Shown in pieces: positions 1 through 11,785 of a DNA stretch of 64,000 nt. The stretch lies in the NCBI GenBank assembly GCA_013368325.1, contig JAACJK010000163.1:1178001-1242000 (forward strand), read 5' to 3'. This DNA comes from Ephemerocybe angulata. Its lineage: Eukaryota; Basidiomycota; Agaricomycetes; Agaricales; Psathyrellaceae. A program made the position numbers and the translations under genes. Every line of letters starts with the position of its first letter. Position 1 is the stretch's first letter. The notes beneath the pieces were generated by a model. The model was not told the origin of the DNA and made no database searches. It saw nothing but the letters and a program-made list of their open reading frames with translations.

Positions 1-1
1 C

Positions 2-160
2 GAGTGCGAGGGTCTGAGACGGGAGAACGGATGGTTGAAGGGTCTCGTCGTCGGCGTTACCGGTGCGGCCCAGGGTCCCGTTGTGAACCCCCCTGCTTCC
101 CTCATGGCTCCCTCAACATCTTCCTCAAGTAAACGACGCAGGGATGAAGACAGTGCGTAA
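2..160 (+). CDS. 3' end of a probable bZIP-type transcription factor (5' partial)
   Basis: The window opens inside an exon. The only frame ending naturally reads a 52-residue tail that contains LRRENGWLKGLVV, then an Ala/Pro stretch, a Ser run and the basic C-terminus KRRRDEDSA before TAA at 158-160. A leucine-spaced segment with an ENxWL core is typical of the end of fungal bZIP zippers, but the basic region lies upstream of the window, so the family call is an inference. No intron signal is visible in this part. It could be another coiled-coil protein. Confidence 0.45.
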   Translation, partial: ECEGLRRENGWLKGLVVGVTGAAQGPVVNPPASLMAPSTSSSSKRRRDEDSA

Positions 161-3100
161 TTCATCGTCGCCTCGCTGCGATGGGTTCTTTCGTGGAGGA
201 GGGGCTTCCTGTGACACTTTTTACGTACCAATTCGGAATTCAACTTGCAACGATATTTTTATGCCCTTCATCTTCCACTTCCCACATCACTCATCCTTCA
301 TTTCATACAGTAAGTGCGCAGTATGCCTCATATGTTGTATGTTGTCTATAGCTCTTCCTCCCAAAACTCCTCCCCCGTTTGCGTTTTGCAGTCTCATGAT
401 AGGACCTAGAACGAACCGCATTTCTCGATCTTCATTATTGTATCAATATTCTGTATCTGTACCTCAAGTTCAACCCTTGACCCTTTGCTCTCCTATCATG
501 TTGCGGAAAAACTATGAATTTGTCTCATGCACATTGGCTCCCGGTTTCGCGGACAACGACTCCGATGAGCAGCAGCGCCAAAATGACGGCCGAAAACGAG
601 GAGGATTCTGATCGCATGCTACCTTAGCGAGCTTTAGCGCCGAATATTCGAAATCTAGGCGAGTCATGGCTGGTCATGACGCTATGATACCCCCGACCGG
701 CTTCACTGTGGCCCGCACCAGCCCGCACCTCCACCTGAAATCCACTGCATGCGCGTCGCCAAGTTCATAGAGGAAAATCGCGCTCCAAGGGCCAAACTCC
801 AGGCTACTCCAGGACCCTCTTCTCATGCCTCGTTTTCCTGCACCATGTGGCTTCCGTGTTTCTGGGATCCCATTGTGGCAGTTACAAAAACCCCTCTCGT
901 TAATACTCGGCCAAGAAGCTGATTGTCGTTTTCCTCACATCCTAAACATAGGTGGCGCAGGAATGACTGACAGATTTTGGACAAAATGCCTGCGACCAGG
1001 GTACTCCCTGCGGCGTCGACGTCCTCCTCGTGCAAGGATCCGGCCTGTGATCGGGTATTCTATGTACAGCGTTCCAAGGGCCAACATTCCTTCAAATGGC
1101 TGGAAACAATGGGCGGCGTTGTGGGTCCCTCGCGTATGGTCGGGGTATGTATGTACTGGGCAACTTGAATGTGCTTATTCCGTCTCGCTTTCAGGTGCCT
1201 AGACGCAGCTCTCTACCTGTCTAGTTGCGGCAGTCTCTCGCTGCATGCTTTCTGGTTATCAGAATCCTTATCCCAGAAACTCGGCGGCATGCAAGCCGCA
1301 GCGCGCTCCGTTCTCGCATGACGGTATTACTCGTTTCCTTCTGCCTCTGCGAAAATGTTTTTGTTCTTCGGTGAACGGTCCAGGGTTCCGGACAAACGTT
1401 GTTAGGAGGGGGATTGAGCGGCGCTAGCAGGAAGCTGTACGGTGCCTCTCGGACTTTCTCTGTGGTTTTAAGCTTCTGTTATGCAGACTGCTTGTGGAGG
1501 CATGGAGATCGTGTTAAGTCGCACTTGCACTTGGTGTGCGCTAAGTGGCGGGTAGCATGAGGCCGTCGCCGATGGTCTGAATCGTTCGCTTCATTTTTTC
1601 ATTAGGTACCCTTACTGCCGCAGTCCACGATGCGCGCATGTATTGGTACACCGGACATCCTACATAATCCCAGACTCAGCCTGTCGTAAACTCGTAGAAA
1701 GAAGTCTGCAACACGCACACGTTATTCCTAAGCTCAGTCAGCAAGTCCCTTGCCTTTGTCATTTTATGCGTGACCTTAAGGTCTGTGATAGAACCCAAGA
1801 AGTCCGCAGACGCATGCAGCTTCCAGGGCTAGCACCGTCGGAATAGGCAGCTAAGAGATTCCAGTTATAGACGGTGCCGACACCCTCGCGGTCAGCTGGT
1901 GCAGGCTTATCTGTAGTTTTGGAGATAGAAGGGTGCACTTTTGATGTGCTTCAGGGCGCTCATCTACGGTATACGCGCGCGGGTAATAAACCTCAATTGG
2001 GGTTGTCAAGAGTGTAACAAGACGATCCTTCGCGGAGATAGACGAGGTCAGTTGAACCGTGCGGCTCAGAAGAACCAATGGGATGCTGCTCTTCACAATC
2101 ATGACCTCGTTCCCTGGCAAGCGTACCTGATACCCCAGAGGACCAGTCAAATAAGGCTTAATGGTATGTATACTACCGTTATCAATTTGTATTTCCTCCT
2201 TGCTCCTTTCGTAAGTTCGGAGTATAAACGAAATGAGACGGAAGTCACGGTGAGCAGGGACAGAGTCACTGGACCTCTGCTTTTCTGACTGAGGATCCCA
2301 AATTTCTATTGTACCAGGTCACGCATCTCACCAATCCCTCGGTGACGCCTTTGGCTTCAAAATTACGCAAAGTGATATTTGAATAGGGCAGGCAGTGGCG
2401 CCGCCACTTCAGAATAGACTCTTTCCTAACCAGACCTTCTGTAAGTCTTTCAGAAGTTGATGAATCGCGATCATGGCAAGTTATGGCAGCGGCAGTCTAA
2501 GAAGTCAGATCGATTCAACGGGATTAAACTTCTCGGCCTCCTGAGGCGGACAGCGGCAACCTGTGATGAATGGGATCGCATGGCAATTGCGGGACACATA
2601 CGGATGAGCCTCTAATAGTAGATTTGAGTAAAGCTGAGTCTACAACATGGTGAATCGATCTGGCTCACTCTCGTTTACTTGTGAACGGAGTGGTAGGAAA
2701 CTGTCACTCCTTAGATCCAAGAAGCTACGCTAGGACGTCGGCGAGAAAGGCGCAAACCTGCACATCAATTGCGAATTGACGCTCGGATCTCTGGATACGC
2801 TCTTATGTCCACTGAATAGTTAAGCGGTAGACTTGAACTCGTGTATGCCCTTTCAGGCGTCGGGCACATTTAACAGCTTTGATTAAATCGGTATTCACTT
2901 CACATGTCTTTCTTAAGTACATGTATGGATGTAAACCTGAGCCTGTCAATGACGAGGATTTTCATAAGGTTATCAATATACGGCACTACTCCAGACCTTT
3001 CTATGCGAGGTTCTATGGTCCGTTCTATCTTAGTCCCCTCCCGGCCGGCATGCGCTACTATGCCTCCTAACTCCTGGCCAGTTAGGTGTCATATAGGTGG

Positions 3101-4558
3101 CCAGGGCCTTGAAATAAAGCATATATTGGATGTGCAGACTCAGTAGACTTCGTCTGCTACTATAAAGCTTTGGAGGCTCTACCTACCTCTAGATTACTGG
3201 AGGGCGAGGCGTCCATTGGGCGTCCAACCTTTGGTGCTGTTCCTGGACACTTTGAAAAAGTGGAAAGGTTTGTACTCCTGGACCCCTGCAAAAACAGTCC
3301 CTAAAAGGAAATCTCCTTCCTAATAAGTAGTTATTTGATCGCATTGGGGGTGAGTGTACTGGGCGTGCTTGGATGCGCGCCTTGTGCGCGTCGTTGTGCG
3401 TCTTGTGGGCGCATTGGGCGCGTCCTTGGGCGATTGTCAGTGTATTGGGCATCTTGTGCGCGTTTTTGTGAGCGTATTGGGTGTTTTATGCACGTCCCTA
3501 CGCGAGGTCGCAAATCCCAGAGTGGCCCAGTTGCTTGATACGCCAAGTCTAGACCGAGCCAACGTATGTACACTAAGGCGTAGACGCCGCCTACATAGGC
3601 CAAAAAACTTACAATATGAATATAAACTTGTGTATCTCTCCTAGGAAACTTGAAGGTGGCCGTGGAGGAAAGGACGCCTTGCCTGGTAAGTCGTGGTCCC
3701 GCTCCCTCTTTATACGGTGCTCCCATGAATCGTCTGATGTCATGCGAGCGTAGAGAGGTGGATAAAGATCAGTTGAAGAAGCATCAGGATTAAAAAGGAT
3801 AGTGGAATATGCTTCACCCGGGGACATCGGATTCAAGTGGGCTCAGCCTAGATTTGGACTCATGCCTATTCGGCGACTCAGTGGTGAACGAAAAGGGAAA
3901 CCTCCCAATTCAATCCCAATTCATAGTACTGATTCATTGGCCATAATACAAGCAAAAGTACCAAAACTATACTTCAGGCGACTTATGGAGATTCATGTTG
4001 GGCTGATGTGCGTTCATAAGGAACAGATGCCAAATCGGATGCGAGCCCAGGCGCCCCGTTTCGGGTGAAGGTCGATACAGTGTTACCATAGTCAGGGATT
4101 TTGCAATTAGCTTGGGGTAGATGGAAGTGTCCAGGGATGCCCAGAGGGCCATACTTTTTCCATTGTGCTCTTAGGCCTGAAGGAACCGCCGTGCGTTTCA
4201 ATGCCACCCGGGATCGAGCGTCATGAGATCGAGTTGATTAAGGTCAACCATGCAGAAATGGCGCATTAGTTATTATAACCACCTTGCACTTGGTCTACAT
4301 ACAGGCTGATCTGCGACTAAGCGCTCTATGACGCAGGCGCTTAAGCCCACGCGACTTGCATTGGCACAGCCAGATATAGAATACTTCCGATGACTAAGCC
4401 GTCGGGTAACGATGGGTCAGGGGCAATCAGTGTTTCGTGTAGAGCTCAGGCAGATGCATTAACAGCGACTACAGCGGCGACAACGACAACGACAAACGCT
4501 ACTCAGTGAGCGACAACATCTCAAGGCACGGGTGGGACCTACGAAAGCGAATCTGGTC
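161..4558. other. Gene-poor stretch upstream of the LysM gene
   Basis: About 4.4 kb with only short open frames on both strands. None shows domain similarity, splice-consistent continuation or fungal codon character that I can recognise. It contains the GT-rich block at about 3350-3505. The last 100 bases are rich in CAAC/GACA, like a fungal 5' leader. Old degraded mobile DNA is possible, but I found no long terminal repeat or polymerase motif. Confidence 0.5.
3350..3505. repeat. Degenerate GT/GC-rich tandem-like block
   Basis: A stretch built from recurring variants of TATTGGGCG and TTGTGCGCGT, with the GTATTGGG-type word recurring irregularly every 25-50 bases. Its base composition is sharply unlike the flanks: the top strand is strongly G+T with few A. 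It reads like an eroded minisatellite. All overlapping open frames are low complexity. Confidence 0.5.
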
Positions 4559-6107
4559 ATGCACCCTCGGGAACTGGACCTTTCATACAATCCGTTCGAG
4601 GAGGAGAATGACGATGAGCGGACGCCTCAAATTCGGCAGTACTTTGGCTCCGCCTTCGTGTCGAACGTGCAGACTCCTACACCGCGCAGGCGGTCCTTTG
4701 GATCAAGCGATAGGCCAACAGGGTCTGCAGGGACTGTCAGGAAGCGGCATACGAGATCGAGAACAGAGGTTAACGTCGAAATTCCGGACCCCGAGATCGG
4801 TGCTCATCCTCTGAAATCAGCCGCCCTACGAAGCGCTGCGTTCCAAGATTTCGATATTACAAGGCCGAATCTGTCTCGTATCGTGCAGAGCTCGGGAGTC
4901 TTGGTTCGTGCTTCGTCATATGGCCCGGAGGACTCAGGAAATCGGTCACCCTCTCCGAAGGAGGAGGAGAAGGATGTCCTGATACACGAGGTAGGCTGTT
5001 TTCCCTCAACTCTGTTCTCCATTCACCTAAACCCAAGTATAGATTACATCGAAAGACTCTCTTGCAGGGGTGTCGCTCAAGTATGGCATACCGCTCCCAG
5101 AACTACGCCGGGCGAACCAACTTTGGACCAGCGATTCCATACATTTGCGGAAGATCCTCTATATTCCCATTGACAGGGCGAAACGCGCACACGAATATCT
5201 CACCGAAGCACAGGACATAACAAGTATGCCCTCTGCTCAAGAAAACGCCACAGATTCCCCTCCACCAGGGAATGGGAGTCTCACCTTCAGCCCAACGTTA
5301 GCCTTGTCTTCGCCGGCAGGGTCCACATCGGATGCGACAACACCAGAAATTCGGAAAATACCCGCATCGCAACTTTCCTTCTTCCCTCCGTCCACTCAAC
5401 CCAGCAGAACCACTACGCCGTCTGGAACCCCTTCACCTAGCACAACCGAGTTCACCGGCGCCGGGCAGCGCGCTCCATACCTCAAGTCCTCTAACCCGGC
5501 CACACGAACGGGAGCATCCCCGGCGCATTCATTAACGTCACTTCTCACCGCCTTACCAATAGCTGCCTCTACGCGGGACGAAATCGTGTCTCGCTTATCC
5601 TTCGATAGTGTCAGTTCCAGTTATAGCGACAAACCCCGGTCAAGAGCAGGTTCTGACGAAGAGAGAGGGCACGAGATGAATGACGTTACCAAAGGCCGCC
5701 ATGATCTGGAGCCAGAGTCCCCATCTACGCAGACTCTACGTCCGTATTTCTCAGACGGCATCCCCCTCAGCTCAAACCTCAAGGCGAACGGCTCATCAAA
5801 TCCCAGACCACATCGCTCCCACGACGCGAGACCGCTTCTCTCAACCTCCCCACCCTCTTCGTACGTCGCGCAGCAAATACAGAATCCGTATGTCCGGACG
5901 CAGCAGTTAGAGCCATCTCCTGGAATGCAGCTCCCTAGCAAAGGCGCACACGTGCTTGGCCGCTCCCACTCCCTTGGCCGAGCATCTTCAAAGGATTACC
6001 CCAAACAGTCTTTATACCAAACCTCATTCCTCGATGCGCGGGGTAAACCGACCCCAAAGTCTAGGGACGTATTCGACCATGACATTGAGCTTGAACGCTC
6101 CACATAG
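4559..6107 (+). CDS. LysM-domain protein, intracellular type, Ser/Pro-rich tail
   Basis: Two exons, 4559..4990 and 5043..6107, with a 52-bp GT-AG intron, give 498 residues. The join restores a single LysM domain at about residues 142-186 (HEITSKDSLAGVSLKYG, then LPELRRANQLW and ILYIPID); this is the peptidoglycan/chitin-binding fold. The rest is low-complexity Ser/Pro/Thr sequence ending in DIELERST. The start is the first ATG in the open frame, and the frame stays open upstream to 4463 without another ATG. There is no signal peptide or membrane segment, so this resembles the cytoplasmic LysM proteins of fungi rather than secreted LysM effectors. The ligand is unknown. An additional upstream exon cannot be excluded. 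Confidence 0.85.
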
Positions 6108-6965
6108 GCACCACTTTTTGAGCGCTCCTGCACGCTATGGTTGGGTCGTGCATTTACACAGCGTCAATCGCTAACCCGCTCGGGTCACTGCCATGCGCGT
6201 CAAACCACGAACCTCTCTGGCATAATCTATTACGACCTACCCCCCCACACCTTCGCTTCTATCCGGGCGCCCAAGCTGACCAGTGGCTAAGGCTGAGAAG
6301 TGCTTTGGTGTTGGGTCCCAGATGCACCTTGGTCCTCCTTGGAGCTGTGTTGCCTGTCCTTCCCGCGGGCACCATCCATCCCTTGATTCTTACCCGCTGC
6401 ATTTTTAGCCGATATTATTGCTTCTTTTCTCATGTACCACCACACAGTTATGGAACAGGAATTGGGACTTGCGGACCTATACACCTTGTGCAAGTGGGAG
6501 CGACCAACTGCATACCTGGGTCTGCCTTGGCATGATACCCACTTACGAAACGGTCGCCAAAAAACAAGATCGTTGTTGGACGGTCGATCTTTGATACCCT
6601 TCCTATTCGATTCGGCGCTCGTTCTTGAGAACATGGTGGCTGATCTCACCAATATCCACTTCGTTGCTCTCGGTCCCGGGAAAGCAAAGCCCACAGCGAG
6701 GCAGAGTTCGATTATGCTTGGAGATCTCAGGCTGGGTGGGGGAAGGATTCACCCAAGATTCACCGTTCCCTTGTTGCTAGTGCCCTGACTTTGAATCTAC
6801 CCGGTTCAAGCTTTCGAGAACACGCATACGAATCTGCAAGCGAAACATGTTCACATCATAATTCCATAGATATGATAGAGACGATTGTACAACAGAGTCC
6901 CAAGAATATCCTTTACATCTTCGACGTGTGCTTTCGTCGGTCCTTCATAAGTATCAGTGGCTGGT
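6108..6965. other. Intergenic region between convergent genes
   Basis: About 860 bp between the LysM gene and the converging GLTP gene. It holds the 3' untranslated regions of both. The open frames present show no recognisable protein and no spliced continuation. Confidence 0.5.
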
Positions 6966-7797
6966 CTACAAGCCCTTGTTGTGGCCTCCCGTTACATAGA
7001 AGGCCTCCATGCGAGCGACAATCTGAGATAGGGCGTCGAGCCATTTATTGAGATCTTCGTTCAGCTGTTCCGACTGCACCGAGGGACCGCCCGCGGGATC
7101 GGCAGCGAGTTTAGCGTAGAAGTCCGCACGGTAGGGACAGGCTTTCATCGCCACCTAAATGCAGCACCACTTAGTCAAGGATCCAGTCATGTAGGGAAGC
7201 ACATACGGAGAAGATTCCCTTTACGACGAAGTTGTGGAACGCTTTCAAGGTTTGCTCATAGGATTGAGTGAAGGCCCCAACAAGCTCCTTGGAAGGGTCT
7301 GCCTGGGCGTGTTGGAGGCCTTTGCAGGTGAACGACAATCCACGGAGCAACCAGAGGAGCCCCTCAGTCGCCGTTCGCTTCTTCTCGCCCTTCTCGTTCT
7401 CGACAAGCAGTTCCAAGGTTTTGTTGGCCTCGGGGTTGGTCAAGAAGCGGGTTCGCACTTTCTAGGTATCATAGGGAAGGTTAGGACGAACGCGACTCCT
7501 AAAAGGCGATCGATCCGCACCGTGATGTTACCCTTAATGTCGTTCTGAACGACAGAGAAGGCAGCAGATCCAAATAGATCTGATCGAAGGTTTTCAGTGC
7601 CTATGTAGTCTCGACGATATCTGTGTACGGACCGAAGAGGCCTGCTAGGCCATCGGAGGCTTCCAAGAAGGCAGCAGTGTCGACGCCAGCGTCGGTGATG
7701 GGGACATCCGCGAAGGACTAGGCAACTGCATCAGTCCGGGCGCGCACTTCTCGGAGCGTAGGGGTCCTACCTTAACGGTCGTAAGGTATGGGGCCAT
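6966..7797 (-). CDS. Glycolipid transfer protein (GLTP fold)
   Basis: Five exons on the minus strand (7771..7797, 7633..7717, 7521..7579, 7207..7461, 6966..7154) give 204 residues, the usual family length. GLTPs are soluble all-helical proteins that move glycosphingolipids (glucosylceramide in fungi) between membranes. The sugar-headgroup residues known from human GLTP are all present: Asp51, Asn55 and Lys58 in NDIKGNITK, Trp94 in LLWLLRGL and His133 in FHNFVVK. The C-terminus has the family motif MKACPYRADFYAKL. The first exon encodes only nine residues. The gene is divergent from the methionine sulfoxide reductase gene, with 235 bp between starts. No truncation or frameshift remains once the introns are removed. 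Confidence 0.93.
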
Positions 7798-8032
7798 TGA
7801 GATGATGGAGGATAGATGAGAAGCAGTAGAGTGATGGAGATCGTAACCGCTGAACGATTCCCCACAACATATCGCCGACATTAGTGGTAGTAGATGGACT
7901 TTATCTTATCTTATCTACGCGAGAACATCGCGTCGCGTCATGCTGCCGATTACAGAGCACACTGGAAAATGTGTATGAGCCTGGTTTATTCCTTCCTTCA
8001 TCCTCCTTAGACCTCACAAAAGGACAGCCGAA

Positions 8033-8794
8033 ATGCCTCACGCAGATAGCGTCTATCTACCTGGATAGTAGGTCGGGGAAATACGGTCGTATTGACCAAA
8101 AGCTGAAACACAGCGGCAGCATCCAGACCAAAACTGAATTCTGGGACCATGTTCATCTCCAGTTACAAGCGCTTCTGGAGGATCAGAGATATTGGGTACG
8201 CTGTTCTTTAACAACCGTCGGGAAGTGTTCTCATCTCTGCATCACCCAGGTGTCCAACCTTTCAAACGCAGCTTCCCTGATCTATAGCTCTCTCTCGGCA
8301 TTCTCAAAATACTTCGGAGATTCAGAACGAGCAGTGAACTGGGCAGGTAAGCATCCTATCTTAACTACGAAAGGGCGAGTCCTATTTACACGGACCCAGG
8401 ATTCTATGTGAGAGGAGATCTCTTCCCCAGACCTCGGATTTGCAAGGAATCCCCACTACCCGACGACAAGTTGCTACTGGGTCCATTCTGCGGAAAGCCT
8501 GCCTGCCAATTCATCCCGGTTGCTCCAGGAAAGGAGCGAGGTGTATGCTCGGCTGCCTATCTGAAAGGCGAGACGCTACTTGTGCCAGATGTGGAAGCGT
8601 ATCCTGGGCACATCGCCTGCGATGGCGAGACTAAAAGCGAGATCGTTTGCCCGCTTCTCTTGGAACACGAGGGCAGTACGATGGTTCTGGGAGTGCTTGA
8701 TCTCGACTGTCTAGCATTAAACGGGTTTGATGAAGAAGACAAGGCTGGCCTAGAGAAGATTGCTAAGTTGGTGGTCAATTCATCGGACTGGTGA
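8033..8794 (+). CDS. Free methionine-(R)-sulfoxide reductase (GAF domain)
   Basis: Four exons (8033..8067, 8114..8195, 8250..8346, 8400..8794) encode 202 residues. The enzyme reduces free Met-R-sulfoxide and is related to yeast YKL069W. One GAF domain fills the protein. The three cysteines of the family's relay are present: Cys107 in GKPACQ, Cys121 in RGVCSAA and Cys145 in HIACDGETKSE. The N-terminus MPHADSVYLPGYGS needs the 46-bp first intron, whose donor GTAGGT is strong. Exon 4 has an unusual stretch after NWAGFYV (RGDLFPRPRICKESPL); a very short intron there is possible but not required. Its stop lies only 27 bp from the stop of the convergent cysteinyl-tRNA synthetase gene. Confidence 0.93.
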
Positions 8795-8821
8795 ATGGAG
8801 ATCCTCGCACACCAATTACTC

Positions 8822-11785
8822 CTATGTCGATCCCTGATTCTGGCTGTAAATATCCATCTGGTGTTTCCACCGTTTCTGTAGCTTTTTGCGGAGGTTCTTA
8901 CTGAGATCGAGGCCTTCTGCGTCAGTAAGAGGGATGCCCTGATCGTCCCAGGTGCCGTAGAGTCCGGTAGCATAAGGGGGCTTGAACATGTTGTGTGGGT
9001 GAACTTCGCTATTTTCCGGCGGGTCATTCTGAGTTGGGTGTGAAGGGTCGGCGAGGCCGTCAGTAACTTTGGGTGCTTTGGAGTCTGAGGGAAGTCGAGG
9101 CGGGATGCACTTGATGAGTGCAGCGCCATCTACCACATTCAGTCAATTCGAATGCTCGAGAACAAAGGACGGACAACACTCACCTGCTCGGTCACTGAGC
9201 TGGACGCCCAATGGGGGCAACACATCTTCTCTGATGCGGTCGCAAAGAGTGAGAAGCTCCTTTGCCATCGAAGGCGACTTGCTTTTGGAAATTCTCCGAA
9301 CATCATCCCTGAAAGAAGACATTGCTTGCAGGTAGGGGAGGAGAACGTCCATATCCTGACGGGGTTTCAGCAGAGGCACAAGAATAGAAGGAGCACTTAC
9401 AGAGGAACCAGATTGTTGTGTGCTATCCGAATCCCAGCCAACACGAGATTCATCGTGGTTGCCGAGGCCAAACATTTCAAGCATTTGTGTTATCCACCTT
9501 CCAATACCCCGTATGAGAAGACCATCAACCGTAGACGAGGGCCTATTCATGTAAGCGCTTGTCTGCGACACGAGTGTCCTGATCGCGTTCATAGCAGCCG
9601 AGGTATTCACAGAGTCAGAGAGGGCCTTGCGAAATAGAGCTCGAGCATCATCGAATCTGTGTGTGGCATTAGAATGATCAAGCGAGTGAAAGGAGATCGC
9701 TTACTTTGCCCTAAGATCCCGTTCATCTGCTCCGAACTGAGGGCCAATCTTGAAGGTAGCATCATCGAGCATCAGAGAAGAGATGTGGGCGAAGAAGTTC
9801 TGCGAAACTTTGAGCCACGAGGATCCAAGTAAGAGCGGTACGGCAGACCAACATTTAGTGACGTCTCCAGTGCCAGTGCTTCTTGTTTCATGATTGCGTC
9901 TGAGAAGTCTAGCCGAGAGTCCCAGGGACGTAAAAGGAACGCCAGTCGAAGCTGACGCGCAGTGTATGATTTGAGGAGGTCCTGCAGGAATGGTTAATCG
10001 TGAGTTGCGCAGTACAAGTCAAGCGAGCATACTTCAATAGAAATAAAATTCTTCAGAGATTTACTCATTTTCAGGCCGTCGATGTGTAGATGGCCGATAT
10101 GAATGAAGCAGTCAACCCAATCGTTGCAACCGTGGTATGCCTAGATATACATGGTCTTAGCGGCGTCGTTATTTGGAGACAAGCTTAAATAACATACCTC
10201 CGATTGAGCTAGCTCGTTTGTATGGTGAGGGAAAAGCAAATCGACACCTCCAGAATGAATGTGCATGTGATCCCCAAAGATTGAGCTGGCCATTGCTGAG
10301 CACTCTATGTGCCAGCCCGGTCGACCGCCACCCCATGGTGACGGCCACGACGGCTCTCCCGGCTTCGTTGCTTTCCATAGTGCAAAATCAGCGGCGGCTT
10401 TCTTGTCAGGACTGTGGGCTCTAACGACATCTGCATCGTATTAGTGCAGTACCAAAATGCAAGGACGAGCACAACCATACCTTGATTGATTCCCTCCCTA
10501 GTGCGGTTCGCCGTCAGAAGCTTGTTGTATTGGTGTTCTCCAGATTGGGCGAACGCCTGCGTATCGAAGTAAACACTTCCATTACTGGTATATGCGTATC
10601 CCTTCTTCATGATACCCTGAACAAACCCGATGATTTCTGATACATATTCAGAAGCTCTTGTAACAGTATCAGGCGGCAAGACGTTCAATCGAGACATATC
10701 ACGGAAAAAGCGCGCTTCCCAGATGGTCGCAGTCTTTGTGTACTGTGCAGAGTCAATTGTCTCCTCGTTGAACTATTTCGAGTTAGAGATTGGCGTCTGA
10801 AACATGGGCTGCACAAACCTTCAGGTTCAGCATGGGTCCTAATATGTCCCTCGATTCTTTTATCAACTCTTCCACGGCCGCTTTGTCGGAGGCTGCAGGA
10901 GAATTCAAGCATGCTTGCGACATAATTAGCGCCTCGAGACACCGTTTCTGAAAAGAAGATGAGTTCCCATTAGCTTCTCAGATGCAATCATAGTTAGCGC
11001 ACCGCAGACGAAGCATTCATGATAAGCTTAGCATCAACCATGGGTGCACTTGATGCCGCTACAAAGTTGTTGAGAGCCTCGAGCACTTGGGGCCGACTTG
11101 TAGTGTCTCCCAGATCGAGATGTGACAACTCGGGTATGGAAGGAGCCAATTGACTGCTGACAAAGTCCCGTAGGAAGAGAGATGTCTCTGTAATGAGCTC
11201 CTGGGTCAACTGAGAGTATTGAGAGGAAAGCCTTTCCACAAAGAACGACTCTCGGGTTCGAGAGATGATCTAGAGAGACTGTTTCAATGAACCCTTCTTG
11301 TCCAACGTCGCAACAATCCAACGGGTTCCAACCAACCTTGTCATCTATATCAGTGATGTTCATCACATAGTGGACATCGTAGTTGAAGTAATCTGCCAGA
11401 ACGCGGCGTATCACATCCTGAGAGATATAGTTTCTGGTACCACCAAAGCGTTTCAGTCGGTGCACTGTGGACGTTAAGCAGCCCAGTTCACCTTGCATGG
11501 CCAAGGTGTGACGTGTCATAGACCGTAGGTCCACAGCTGTACCATTTTAAAGGCTTCTCGGAGTTCAATGGCAGAGAGGTCTATCCGAACAGCATTAGCG
11601 GAAGATCGCACGATACCGTTACACGAAACCACCTTCGATTTGGTCAATGAATTGTGGAGACGGGGACTGGATCCGGGGGCTTGTCCCCGTACTGGACTAT
11701 GGGCGCTATGACATGCCCTCAGTGTATAGCATCCAGCGCGAGTCTGCCGTAGGTGCAGGAATTGACGATGTGAGAGGGAGAGCAT
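8822..11785 (-). CDS. Cysteinyl-tRNA synthetase, probable dual cytosolic/mitochondrial
   Basis: Twelve exons (11633..11785, 11492..11580, 11337..11433, 11003..11269, 10819..10947, 10481..10772, 10198..10430, 10033..10140, 9853..9981, 9705..9799, 9184..9656, 8822..9129) give 790 residues. It charges tRNA-Cys. Class I features are clear: [11 protein letters not shown] with Zn-ligand Cys67, HLGH at 76-79 (HIGH signature), MNITDIDDK, the zinc-site segment [10 protein letters not shown], and KMSKS at 444-448. A long insertion and C-terminal extension match fungal cytosolic enzymes. The N-terminus ([18 protein letters not shown]) is Arg/Ser/Leu-rich with no acid, like a mitochondrial presequence. 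An in-frame ATG at 11815 would add ten residues. No second CysRS gene is in the window. Confidence 0.95.

Noticed and set aside
7885..8411. Single long frame covering the start of the methionine sulfoxide reductase gene
   Set aside because: It reads through introns; the spliced model starting at 8033 matches the family, the unspliced N-terminus does not.
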